Source of the DNA: Argyresthia goedartella
Taxonomy: Eukaryota; Arthropoda; Insecta; Lepidoptera; Argyresthiidae
Reading direction: 5' to 3'
DNA length: 64,000 nucleotides
Assembly (NCBI GenBank): GCA_949825045.1
Contig: OX463814.1
Span: forward strand, 30,894,383-30,958,382
The position numbers and the translations under genes were made by a program. The notes under the pieces were generated by a model. That model was not told the DNA's origin. It worked only from the letters and a program-made list of their open reading frames with translations, and did not search any database. Shown here piece after piece: positions 52,606 through 63,477 of this stretch. Position 1 is the first letter of the stretch. Each line of letters starts with the position of its first letter.

Positions 52606-54719
52606 TTTTGACTTTAATGTATAGGTCAAATATCATCGATGTTGGCCTAATAGACAGTGAGTTATCAGGGGGTCATTAGTAGCTGGAAATGGTTTCTGTA
52701 ATATAACACATGGCTGGTGTGTCGCCAACTTGGCTTGACACACTGCTTAGTGTCTTTTTTAAGGTTTACTTATGATAGAAACTCCGTTCTCTACACTTTC
52801 ATTACTTTATTTTCGCTCTTTGTTATTCACTAAAGTTATGCTTCAGTGTTTAGCATTACACTTAACATTACTATTCCATTTATTATACCTAGCACTTGTA
52901 CTTTAAATATTATTTACTTCTCTTTTGAAACTCTGGGCCCCGTCTCGATTCAAAAGGACTTCATTTTTTTCGAAACTATTTGGTTGCTGCACTGTTAACG
53001 CGCCAATCCTTTATTCCGGATCGCTAAACGGAAACAAATTTCTGACTTGTTTCCATTTAGCGCGCAAGGAACGGTGGTACGATTTTTCAACTGACAGCGT
53101 GGCCAGAAATAATTCTGGTGTTACATCCAGAAGGCTTCTTCTTCTTCTTCTTCTTTAATTAATAGCATGTTCACCTCTTTGGAAAAAAAAATTGCCAGTG
53201 ACAAGTGTATTTGAAAAATCACTATTTGGTCAGGGTCTCTATCGAGAACCAGGAAATTATCGTCTTGTGAGTAATTTGTTGTTGCTCCTTAGCATTAAGG
53301 AGGACGTGAATGGCTGTAAAAACCAAGTATTTCCTCCAAACGTGAGCAACAGAAACCAACCAACGTCGGTTTCGACGCCATTTTTTTACAACTGTCAACG
53401 CGCCAAATCATAAAATTATGATACAACCTATGGATCCGGATGTCCATTTACTGAACAGCGATCCGTTTGGCGCGCTGAATACCATAACTGATCAACTTAT
53501 ACTGTAAACATACAATAATATTGCTAGCTGAAATACTAAGTTAAAAATATAATAAGTTTATTTCGATTAAGAACCATAATTTAACTTTTTAACTTTCAAA
53601 ATCGCTAACAATATGTTTATTTATTATCTTCAAAATTATGTTTTGCAGTTACATATGACGTATATTCTACAGTAAGGTGTAACCGTGGCACCGTTAATTC
53701 CGGTAGTTTTTAAAATACGATTTTATTACATACCATAAGTAATTAACAAGAAAAAATTGTGATTATTTATTTTATTGCACACACCTAACTACAGTGATCT
53801 AAAGAGCAATGTTGGCAATAATCGAAAACAACTTAAGTTACCTACTTACAAACGTATATTGCCAATTCTCGATACAAAAACAATTATCATAATCATAAAG
53901 CACACCTCATAGCACAATATCTGCCTACCCTCCGTTTTGTCCGTCAGTTGTTGTTCATCATATTGCTATGCCAGAGTGTGAGTGAAAAGGGTGAGAACTA
54001 TACGCGAGCAGCGAGTATTGTACTGGGTAAGTGAAGGTAGCATTTTGATTGTTAAGTCATTTGCTGATTTCCCTCTTGCAAGATCTTTTTGGCAGATGGA
54101 CAATATTAAGAGCTTTGTTTAGTTTAGGCTTCGCTGTACAAACAGAGTCCCTTGTATTCATAGCGTCTCGTCTGCGGGAAAACCAATCACATGTAATACG
54201 AAAGTTAATAATTAGCGACGTTTGAGTGGGTTGGAGTCGGCGGCGTAGTTTGTCAAAACATTGTATTTCCGTCACAAAGAAGGGAAATAGGTTTAGATGC
54301 AATTTACTTTTCCGACTTCCGATTTTGGGTTCTCAGGCGGAAAAATTATATTCCTAACTCGTTCAAAAAGGCTATTTAGAAACCTTGCTTCGACATACGC
54401 TTTCGGATCGTGCCGTAAACTTCTCGGTTCGTAAATATAAGCCTTTGCGAACTCGCAGGAAATGTACTATTCACAAGAGGCTTTTCCTGCCAGTAAACAG
54501 TGTGTAAAGTTGCATTTTGCTCACTGAGTGAGACAAAGTAGCATTTTAATTTTGAATGGCGCGGACAATCGATTGCTATATCTGTGCAATCAAATTCAAA
54601 ATAATCGAGCTTATTAACTTCTCTTGAGAAGTTATTATAATAGGTCTGAAAATTGAAATAGGTAATTTTGTGTTTTCTTTACGTTTTAAGACCTGGAGAA
54701 TCATTTGCAATCATTTTTA
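52606..54719. other. Intergenic, no supported gene
   Basis: AT-rich DNA. It includes a (CTT)n run at 53134-53156 and two similar segments that may be diverged copies of one repeat (GTTAACGCGCCAATC at 52995 and GTCAACGCGCCAAATC at 53396). Short frames such as 54057-54302 (minus) have no recognisable features. Confidence 0.45.
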
Positions 54720-54725
54720 GAGTGA

Positions 54726-54763
<38 letters not shown>

Positions 54764-55250
54764 TACGTATGTACGTGATCAAAATTATGGAATTCGTTTT
54801 CTCAATAACTACTGGACCGAATCGCTTTGATGACCATATCAATCGATACGCCACGTCATGACTTAGATCTGAAAGGAGTCTAGAAAAAATCGGTCCAGCG
54901 GTTCGTTTTTTATTTGTAAAAAACTGACTTTTTTGAACACGCAACGTTAATTTTGTATGTAATTCCAAGTATTGAGGGGTAGATGTGGGTTTTTGAGGGT
55001 GCTGGTTTCGAATCTTTCATCAGTTTTTTAAAATTCAAAATGGCGGACCCACTATGACGTCATCTTTTTCGTGAAAATTCTTTAAATTCGATAAATTCGA
55101 AGAATTCTTCTCAAGAGAAGTTGCTTGTACGGTACTTGCTGCCGAACCGATTTTTTTATTATCTCTTATATTCTATCTCCTAGCCATTCCAATTGATGAA
55201 AGACACAATTAGAGAAATATTCCGTAGTGTGAGTTAGTCGAAGGTATCAT
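54720..55250. repeat. (GT)n tract and adjacent dispersed-repeat sequence
   Basis: A GT dinucleotide run (54729-54761) is followed by ACGTACGTATGTACG and a segment around AAAAATCGGTCCAGCGGTTC (54882-54902). The latter block is commonly seen near ends of insect repeats (recognition from memory, not verified). No coding is seen. Confidence 0.5.
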
Positions 55251-57985
55251 GAAAAAAAATTATAAATATTATTTGATTTGTACCCAACTGCGCCAGAAGG
55301 AGGGTTATGTTTGTCGTAATGTTGTCATAGTGTAGCCGTTTAGGCTTGACTGATTTTAGCTTGAGAGATGTCGTTACATTCATCTCAACTGTGATAGTGA
55401 CACTGGGAATATCAAAATAAAAAAATATATAGGTATACTTTTTTTACGAAATATTATTATTTTTGAAACCTATCGAGTGGGGTATCAAAATAAAATATTT
55501 CATAAATAAAAAAGAAACAAAGACTGAAAAAGCAGTAGGGTTATTGGTTTTTATAATAATTCCACTTGCCAATTTTGTATTTTTTCATTCTCTTATTGGG
55601 TATGTTCTCATTGCATCTCGTGCCTTTGAGTCCCTCGTTTACTCAGGATTCTAACGTAGAAACCGCTGTACGCTCGTGATTGGGTTTGCGATACTTGCTA
55701 ATTACGGGCAACGTACGAATCTATTTTCGTTTAGCTTAACATGGTAGCGGTCGCTGACCGTTACCATTGTTACTATGTATAATTCGGTTCGCAGTAGCTT
55801 TCGGATCAATACGGGTCAAAACCCGTATAGACTTTTTTAAACAATATATACTAATATACGCATAAATATACACAGCCTTAGTGAGTTTGTATCAACAGCG
55901 ATAATTCCCAGCAGGGTTGCACAGTCACGTACAAGCCACTCTAATCAAGGAAAAGGGGAGATTATCACGGAACTCTTCGAAGGCAGTGGAATTCCCCTGT
56001 TTCCTGTCCTGACTAATCCGCCTATTTGGTTTTGGCAGTATATTCGAGGAGACATGCAAAGTTTCAAGGCGTTAGAAGAAATGTGCTGTTGATTATGGGA
56101 TTTACCTATAGTATACATAATGCTTTTCAATTAAACGTTTATCTGAAATGGATATTGGATGATACGGCGGAATTAGATGCGCACCAAGAGTATATTTAGT
56201 CTGTGTACTTGTGTTAATTTTCAAATCTCTAGCATGAAATTACGTTTATATGGGAAAACGTATACAAACTTATATTCCCTAATTTAAAAGGTGGGGGTTG
56301 ATTTACTTAAAGTCCTGAAATATGTATTTCATTATTTATAACAAAGAGTCCCTCTATGAATTTTCAGACCTCTAGCATCAAAATTTGCGGAAGTCTTATA
56401 CAAAATTCCATGCCCTAGTTTAAGGGGTTGGGGGGTCAAAATTCCAAGTTTTAGATTTTTTATGGTTTGTGAACTAATATTAGCTTACATACCAAATTAC
56501 AGCTTTCTAGGTCTTGAGGAAGTACCCTAAGAATATTGGTGATAATCACTGAGTCAGTGACGAAATCGGTTATTGGAGATATCAATAAAATATAAGAGCT
56601 ATGCTATTGAAACTTTCTATGTATGTTGGGCCTACTAGTGACTTTCTTTAACTGCTATAATCCAAACCCAAGTTGTGAGGGTTCAAAAAATCGACGAAGC
56701 GCTTCGAGAAAAGGTAGGTAGATCAGACATTTTCTCTCCTTATTCGTCGTCGTATTTGCCAAGCTAAACCGATTTCAATAATCACAATTAAAAGTATAAA
56801 ATGTTTCAAGTACCGCTTCAAGCGGGACTCTACCTCATGGTCGACGTTTAGTAGTAAATTGCTTCATTAGTCTCTTACCAGTCCTTCTTAAGACTGAAGC
56901 TGAAAAAAACTGGAGCTCTATCCACTTAAAGGATTTGGATGCAAGTATAGTACCATTTACTGTTATCTACTTTGCGATCTTTTGTTTTAACACATACTGG
57001 ACAATGGGTGGTCGGGGACGCTCATCTAGTAGCAATAAAATCTTTACCTGGGAGTCGGAGTGACTTGAGTCAATTATGTTTAACAGGCGATTATACTGCT
57101 TATTACTATAGATTTATAGCCTAGAATGGTATAAACATATGTCAGAAATGGCTACTACTTACAGACAATTGCGATTTTACGACACGCTTTTGTTTGATAT
57201 TAACAAAAAGACCTTGGTGAAGTTTAGACTGATAAATAAAATGTCCTGCACTATTCTTACAATATTTTTTATGCGTTCATAGTCCTCGCTGATTATTTTT
57301 TTACTATAGATAGTCGTAATAACGTCACAAAACCAGATGCACAAATATAGTAACCATGTTTGTCTACCTATTTACAGCTAGCGCCAGATTTCTTGGCATC
57401 TGAGCTTGAGCCAGCTGTCACCTCTCTCTATCGCCCCTGCATGCATCTCACCCACGCCACTGCCCACTCTAGGCGGCATGCAGAGGCAAAGTAAATTGGC
57501 GTTACTTTATACCAAAGTGTTTTCTGTGTACAATAAAAGAGGGGAGACAAGGCCCGACTTTGACGTGTCACTTTTTGCTTGTCAGGGAAAAATTTACATC
57601 AATAAAAGGATCGGCACTTGATATTGTACTGCCTCGGGCGTTTTGTATGTAGATTTCTGGAATCTAAACATATATCAGTAAATGCATGAATAACTTTTTA
57701 CAATATTTCAGCTTACCTGTTACTTTTGATAACACCTGCTATCGGTTTTTTGTTTTATATTTGGTCATGCTTCGCTTATATGGTTGAATAGTAAAGTACT
57801 TTTCTCTGACTAACGTAATGTCAATGTTGATAAGAAGTATGCAATTAAAATAATGGCTACAGTTGGGTCCGCACTTTCCTTGGCCTTTTCATTTTTTGTA
57901 CTAACGACGTATCATTTGCTTACAAACTACAACTACCTATAGAAGCCTGTTAGTAGCAAATGATAAAATACTGTAATAATACAGG
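55251..57985. other. Intergenic region downstream of the carboxypeptidase gene
   Basis: No supported coding sequence. 56215-56470 contains two diverged copies of a CTCTAGCAT...GGGAAAAC/GGAAGTCTTATACAAA-like block. Short frames (55463-55654, 57406-57621) look accidental. No clear polyadenylation signal for the minus-strand gene was found close to its stop. Confidence 0.4.
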
Positions 57986-59080
57986 CTAACTCCGGGGAAT
58001 CTCAACAGACAAATCCGCAATTATGTAGGCAACAGCCGTGTAGAATGCAGCATTTAAATCCAGCTCCTTAGGGTTTTCTACGTTCATGGTGTCAGCTTCA
58101 CTATGATGGTACCAGAAGTACCTCTTATTCTGATTTAGGACGCCAGCGCCTGGAACCCCCTTTGCAATTATTACCGCAATGTCAGACCCAGCACTTTCTG
58201 CCTCTTTCAGGGTGGTCGCGTTTATAGATGAAAACAGCTTCAGCACTTCAGCAACTATACACCAAGCTTGTTGTGAAGCCGCGACCTCCAACCCGAGTGG
58301 TGCAAACGTACCCTCATCTGACTCCATTATAAAGTTTATGTTCCCATGATCGTTCTTATGCTTCTTCTCGTACGCTTTGGCACCAACCAACCCAAACTCT
58401 TCAGCTGTCCAAAAAATAGAGCGAATGGTCCGTTTAGGCTGCAGATTTAACTGCTTTAGAATAACTGGTACTGCCCAAGAGATAAACAAGCCGCCACCGT
58501 CGTCCATGGCACCTTCACCGACATCCCAGCTATCAATATGGCCAGAAACGATGACTAATTTCTCCGGTTCTGCAGTGCCTATTAAATCTATAAGTGTATT
58601 TCTTGAAGTCTTATAATGCAATGTGCTTAACATTTTTATTTTTAAAACGACCTTTTTCTCTTTTTTGTAGAGCCTATGTATTAAGTCCGCATCTTCTGGT
58701 GTGATGGCAGCCGCGGGTATTTTAGTAACATTATCTTTATACCCCTGCATGCCTGTATGAGTAGTGTAAATGGAGAATGGTGTAATGGACCTGATCAATG
58801 ATGCTACCGCTCCTTTAGCGGCAGCTTTTGTTGCACCTGATACTCTATAGCTGACTGTTTCACTATAAGAGACCCACTGCATGTTGTAAAGGACAATTTT
58901 TCCCTTGACTTGTGCATTGTCTAGGGCTTCTAACTCTTTGAAGTTTCTTACTACTACGACCTCTGCAGTGATGCCTTCCGGTGGAGTGGCGACACTGAAA
59001 CCGAGTCCTAGTACTGATATATCTTTCGCCCGAGGTTCAAGCATCTCTACGGACTCTTGACCTCGTAACCAATGTGGAAC
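57986..59080 (-). CDS. CPQ: Carboxypeptidase Q-like M28 metallopeptidase, exon 3 (catalytic)
   Basis: The exon encodes 364 residues of a secreted M28-family dipeptidase (plasma glutamate carboxypeptidase type) that releases amino acids from dipeptides and needs two zinc ions. It begins after a clean acceptor (AATTCCAG|GTTCC) in phase 0 with VPHWLRGQESVEMLEPRA, close to the vertebrate protein. All metal and catalytic residues are seen (exon numbering): H181 in SGHIDSWDVG, D193 in AMDDGGG, E227/E228 in WTAEEFG, D255 in MESDEGTF and H326 in WYHHSEADTM. It ends VEIPRS like the family. With exons 1 and 2 the protein is 482 or 475 residues, near the vertebrate length of 472. Confidence 0.95.
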   Translation of the reverse strand, partial: VPHWLRGQESVEMLEPRAKDISVLGLGFSVATPPEGITAEVVVVRNFKELEALDNAQVKGKIVLYNMQWVSYSETVSYRVSGATKAAAKGAVASLIRSITPFSIYTTHTGMQGYKDNVTKIPAAAITPEDADLIHRLYKKEKKVVLKIKMLSTLHYKTSRNTLIDLIGTAEPEKLVIVSGHIDSWDVGEGAMDDGGGLFISWAVPVILKQLNLQPKRTIRSIFWTAEEFGLVGAKAYEKKHKNDHGNINFIMESDEGTFAPLGLEVAASQQAWCIVAEVLKLFSSINATTLKEAESAGSDIAVIIAKGVPGAGVLNQNKRYFWYHHSEADTMNVENPKELDLNAAFYTAVAYIIADLSVEIPRS

Positions 59081-59736
59081 CTGGAATTGATACAAAACCA
59101 CGTTTATACTCTTGAACTCTTACGGCGTCAATGATGGGATTGGACTTACGGTGCATTTCCTTTTAGATCTATGGTAGATCTTTGGAGCAATCTTCGGTTA
59201 TTGCCGAAAACATACGTAAAACAAACATACTACTGGCCTTCTCTCCACGAACTTTTACCAGCTTATTAAAAAAGTTAAGACAAAGTTAAAAATTAATATA
59301 ATAATTATAATAATACCTTGGACACTATTGACACACGTTGATCTAGCCCCAAACTAGTATCCCTTGTATCTTGGGTACTAGTCCACGATACACATACTTA
59401 TTAGATAAATATTATACTTAGATAGATAAACAACCATGACTAGGGTAAAAACATCCGTTGTCGTCAAACTAATATTTGCCCCCACCGGGACTCGAACCCG
59501 GGAACTTTGGCTTCATAGGCAGGGTCACCGCCGACTCGGCCATTGGGGTCGTATAAATAAAGTATAAATAATAATATAAATATACGTTACATATGCGACT
59601 AATTATATTTCTGTGATTAATCTGGCTACCCATATTTTACTGTACGTGACTGTTTATCCTTTTGTGAACGAGCTCCTAAGTCTCCTGATATCCAAAGTAT
59701 AATATTTATATTATAATTAATAATATTTGTGGTCAC
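59081..59736 (-). other. Intron 2 of the carboxypeptidase gene
   Basis: This 656-bp intron has a donor AAG|GTGACC at 59737/59736 and an acceptor ending TTCCAG at 59081. It contains a tRNA-like sequence annotated separately. Confidence 0.85.
59478..59550 (-). repeat. tRNA-like SINE head in intron 2
   Basis: Minus strand: an A-box-like TGGCCGAGTCGG, and a B-box inside a perfect T-arm (CCGGG, loop TTCGAGT, CCCGG). The acceptor-stem-like ends (GACCCCA with TGGGGGC) pair 6 of 7. The anticodon stem is poor, so this is a SINE head or tRNA pseudogene rather than a functional tRNA. Confidence 0.6.
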
Positions 59737-59866
59737 CTTTAGTTCTTCAGTGACTATATCATTTAAATCTTCAGCCCTGGTCAAGTTGATCATGTAGTCG
59801 ATAGATTTCTCCAGAACTTCGCTGCCAGAAAGACGCGGTCCGAAAAGATCCACAAACTTCTCCAAT
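59737..59866 (-). CDS. CPQ: Carboxypeptidase Q-like, exon 2
   Basis: A 130-bp exon between acceptor CTGTTTCAG (ends 59867) and donor AAG|GTGACC. One base completes the Glu codon split from exon 1, then LEKFVDLFGPRLSGSEVLEK, the conserved GPRLSGS block of the family. It ends VTEELK in phase 0. Its length and phases fit both first exons exactly. Confidence 0.92.
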
Positions 59867-59939
59867 CTGAAACAGTAATATCACTACGTTTTGAAAATCA
59901 CCGCAATTGGGTAGGCAATATTTAAATTGTCTTCATCTT

Positions 59940-60180
59940 CGGTATATTTGACGACCTCTGTGGTGTTGTGATCGAGGCTTGGCTTCACAAGCAAGAGGTA
60001 CCGGGTTTGAATCCCGGCTGGGGACAAAGAATAAAAACCCCAGGACTAAGAATTTTACATGTTTGTGACGTCGCTGTTTCTCTCTCCCACGACACAGCGT
60101 TTTTAGTGTGGCGCTAGAAGACTGCTACTTTTTTCATCAAACAGCAACATTGTGTATTAACAATACATAATAAATAATCA
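59940..60180 (+). repeat. SINE-like element in intron 1
   Basis: Plus strand: GTGTTGTGATCGAGGCTTGG resembles an A-box region, and GGTACCGGGTTTGAATCCCG holds a B-box. A short body and an AT-rich tail (AATAAATAATCAAATAAAT) follow by 60186. It lies in the intron between exon 1B and exon 2. Confidence 0.55.
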
Positions 60181-60514
60181 AATAAATTCTGTTCACAGAC
60201 ATAAAGTACACCTTACTTAGAACTATCAAATACCATCTAATACCTATTTTGCCACAAGCTTGATTAAAACCTTTGTTTTAAAATTAAGTTTTCTAAATAT
60301 TTTCATTACCTTCCTATTGTTGTAGGCTAATTACATAATTTTCCGTTTTAACAATCACGGCGTACAGCGTAACTAAAGTCCACAGTTAGCTTTTTGATGT
60401 TTTGGAGCTGTTTTGTTTTTCGGCTTCGTCGTTTATAAACCTAGTTACTGCTAAATAACATCACCACAAGCGACAAAACTTCAGTTAAATATGTAAAAGC
60501 AGAAAAATACTCAC

Positions 60515-60717
60515 TCATTATACGTTCTGTACTTAAATTTTCCGTTTAATACGTAATCTAGAATTTTGTGAACAGTTGGCTGGTAAGATGAAATTTCTCT
60601 AATGTTTTTTTTATTAAGAACACATTCAATCCTATCGTACTTATTGATCACGGCTAGTGAGTTTACAGTACTAAAAGCAGATATTAATAGTATGATCCAT
60701 TTTGGTATTAAAATCAT
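60515..60717 (-). CDS. CPQ: Carboxypeptidase Q-like, alternative first exon 1B
   Basis: The ATG at 60717 opens a 203-bp exon with a signal peptide (PKWIILLISAFSTVNSLA), then a short pro-segment ending LNGKFKYRTYNE. The donor is AATGA|GTGAGT, in the same phase (2) as exon 1A, so it splices in frame to exon 2. It and exon 1A align over the TVHKILDYVLNG/TVVRDIIDFVTDG region. It may be an alternative promoter/first exon, or the remnant of a duplicated gene. Confidence 0.8.
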
Positions 60718-61083
60718 TTCAGTTCGTTAGTAAGTATTGCTTTTTCAACGGTCCACTTAACAGTAAAGTTGTTTAAGATGGATCCGGCGGCCTTATCTTA
60801 TCGTATGAACTTTACTGATCCCAAATTACGGTTTATTGATCTACGCGTACAAAGAAATAATTTTATCAATGATAGACGTTGCAAGTCGGTAGGGTAGACG
60901 ATACATGACCACTAGATAAACAAACAACGTCATAGGGCTCATAATAATATCTCCAGAGCGATAGCAATAGACCTATCAACAAGAATAAAACGTGGGTGAA
61001 AAATTTGTGCTCTCTGCTACATGTAAAGGTTACTTTGGTAATGTGACATTTCTGCTTAATTTTTTCTAGCATTCTCTACTTAC
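60718..61083 (-). promoter_or_regulatory. Region between exons 1A and 1B; possible exon 1B promoter
   Basis: Directly upstream of exon 1B, CTTATCTTATC at 60793-60803 gives two overlapping GATA-factor sites (minus strand GATAAGATAAG). GATA factors drive many insect gut and fat-body genes. No TATA box is obvious. The regulatory role is inference. Confidence 0.35.
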
Positions 61084-61307
61084 TCATTGTATGTCCTCCC
61101 TTTGAAATCGCCGTCCGTCACAAAGTCGATTATATCTCGAACGACAGTATAATACGAGGCTATCTCATCCCTTAGATCTTCATCCAACACACAATTATGT
61201 GTTTCCGAGTAAGATTTCACAGGCGGAGGTTTCAGTCGCTTGCCCGCGGCGGCAAATGCAAGTACATTTGAAATTAGAAAAAGATGAAATAATAATAATC
61301 GATTCAT
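61084..61307 (-). CDS. CPQ: Carboxypeptidase Q-like, first exon 1A
   Basis: The ATG at 61307 opens a 224-bp exon. It encodes a signal peptide (LLLFHLFLISNVLAFAAAG) and a pro-segment ending VTDGDFKGRTYNE, equivalent to the family's region before GPRLSGS. The donor is AATGA|GTAAGT (phase 2), matching exon 2. Joined to exons 2 and 3 it gives a 482-residue secreted enzyme. It is the distal of two first exons. Confidence 0.88.
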
Positions 61308-61734
61308 ATTATTGCGAGATAAACGTCCTCTCTCGGCAGACCGTAGGACACTATGCCAGTACGGTGGGGCTATTAACTATTCAAAAGGCAAACGTATATT
61401 GTATGATTATGATTGTTATTGTATGCTCTCGGTCAAGGTTCGGCGCGCCAGCCGAAGGGACTGCGGTATCAAACTTTTATTTACATTTTATCATTGAGTA
61501 ATAACAATCTAGTAGAGAGTGATACATGTAAGTAGATATAAATATTACAGCGAAGACTTCACATTGTCTGTCTCCCTATTCAATGCGACGGTTGGGGATT
61601 ACATTTCGCTCTTGAGGATCTGCAGACTAGTAAAACCATATAATAATGCGTTTATTAATATTTCAATCTAAACTATATTGAATAATAACAAGCAGCGGGA
61701 GATCAAATCTAATATCGTCGACTATTACATAAAG
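61308..61734. other. 5' flank of the carboxypeptidase gene
   Basis: No gene is seen. The short plus-strand frames (61199-61501) overlap exon 1A and are accidental. No core promoter motif is convincing. Confidence 0.4.
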
Positions 61735-62985
61735 GTATGACCGTAAATCCAGTTTTTGATTCACAAAAATATTGATTTTGTCTGACAAAATAACTGAACT
61801 GCGCCACTCGAAATCCATAAAACATCAACTTGAAAACCTTAATTTGAGTAACAGAAAACACAAAACGAGCGTTGGATTTTGTGGTTCTTACATGTTCAAC
61901 CTAAACAAACCTTTATATTGCCAATATAAGCGTTGTCTTTAACCATTTAGTATTTTGTCGCAAAATTAAGTAATTTTTGTCACACAATTCAGTCTGTTTT
62001 TACGGTCATTTCAGGTAAATCAGCTGTTCATGTTCCATTGGTTATTTATTCGCTCTTTTTATATCTTCCTATAGAACTAAAGAGCCACAGTTAAACGAGC
62101 GACCAATTTACCTGAAATTCTCCACCCCACATTTTGAGTAGTAAAATTGAGGACTTCAGTGGGCCACGTTATTTATCTTATATGTATCTGTTTCACGTAA
62201 TTTATGTTATTGAAATACGGCTTGTGGTTGGGCGTTCTATTACAGTCGCACGCTGGGATTTGTAGCGCTATTTTTCTCCAAGTAATGACAAGATAAATGG
62301 CATGCATTCCATTTCAGCGGAGCTGGAAAGCTTTGCCGTTGACACATCGCCTCGGCTAGTTTTCCTTGGTCCTTAAAAACATAACGTTATTGCATATTAT
62401 TTTTATTTTCACGGTGTAATTAGGTACTTAACAGAAGTTTTTGAAGAAGAATATCCTGAACGTATTGATAACTTTTGCTCATCTAGAAGGATATTTTTTA
62501 CCATATACTTTATTAATATAAGGCAAGTTAATAATTACTCCTCGGTTGATATCCTAGCATTCATTTGGAATCATACCGAGTAAATGCGTAGTCTGTAGAT
62601 GACAATCATAGAGACGGAAATATCAGCAATTTCCTGCGTAGTCTGTATTGAAATATCACGAGAATATACGAGTGTTTTGAGAACAGTCGTTCTATATTCA
62701 TGGGAGTGAAAATTTAAGCGGGTGTTCGCATATGAGACGCTATCTGCTAGTTCCAACCGCAAATTTTATGGCACATTACAGTTTTCTCATAGCATAACAT
62801 AAGGTATCATCATTCCTTTTCCCATAAGGGGTGGTAGAGGCACAATTGTGCCCACTTTCAGCCAGTTATTCAATACTCCATTTTGCGTGACAGGGGGCCT
62901 GCCTATCCCCGCAGCTATGTAGTAATAAAGGTTTCCTCACGATGTTTTCCATCACCGTTAGGACGTCTGTATAATTTAGTTAAGA
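61735..62985 (-). repeat. 1.3 kb dispersed repeat, copy 2 (inverted)
   Basis: This is the inverted partner of 38165-39515. It lies about 430 bp upstream of exon 1A, so it may contribute to or disturb the promoter of that gene. Confidence 0.75.
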
Positions 62986-63041
62986 TTTAAAAACTGTCAA
63001 GTGCGAGTCGAACCCGCGCACGGGGGTTTCCGTATCACCTG
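62986..63041. repeat. CAAGTGCGAGTCGAACCCGC motif
   Basis: A short segment with a minus-strand B-box-like GGGTTCGACTCGC, related to the motif at 32579. It is a junk boundary between two repeats. Confidence 0.35.
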
Positions 63042-63477
63042 TAATGGTACACAAGAGTCAGTACATTTGATACTTCATTTTGCGTGACAGAGGGCTAGCC
63101 CATCGCCGCGCTGTATTGTTACACACATTGAATACAAGAGTCGGTTCATTTAACGTTTGGGTTTTTGAGTAGCTCAGGGTAAGTTGGCAAAAAAAAATGA
63201 GCCGAGCGCGTGGGTTGGTTCGAGGAAGAGTTTAGTTCAGGTTTTTTTGTCGCATTCCTGCGAAATGTGTAGGGATCAGAGCCGATTTGGCTGCGCGCTG
63301 AATAAATTATGAATAACTAAATAATGGAAGGTTCTTATGGGACTATACGGAGAAAGCTAATGTGTTGACTGCAAATATACAATTGCGTTTGATTGGTACT
63401 TTGTGGCGAGTTTGACACCACGGGTTTGCGTAACATTCCAGTGGTCTTTGTCCTAGACGCTAGCGGTCGGGAAGGCT
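63042..63477 (+). repeat. Dispersed repeat R63, copy 2
   Basis: Same orientation and same extent as 25850-26275, with about 10-15% differences by eye. No coding. Confidence 0.75.

Noticed and set aside
54717..54968. Minus-strand frame with a Thr-His repeat
   Set aside because: It is the translation of the GT dinucleotide run.
59478..59550. Functional tRNA gene
   Set aside because: The T-arm and boxes are good, but the anticodon stem does not pair and the sequence sits in an intron like a SINE head.
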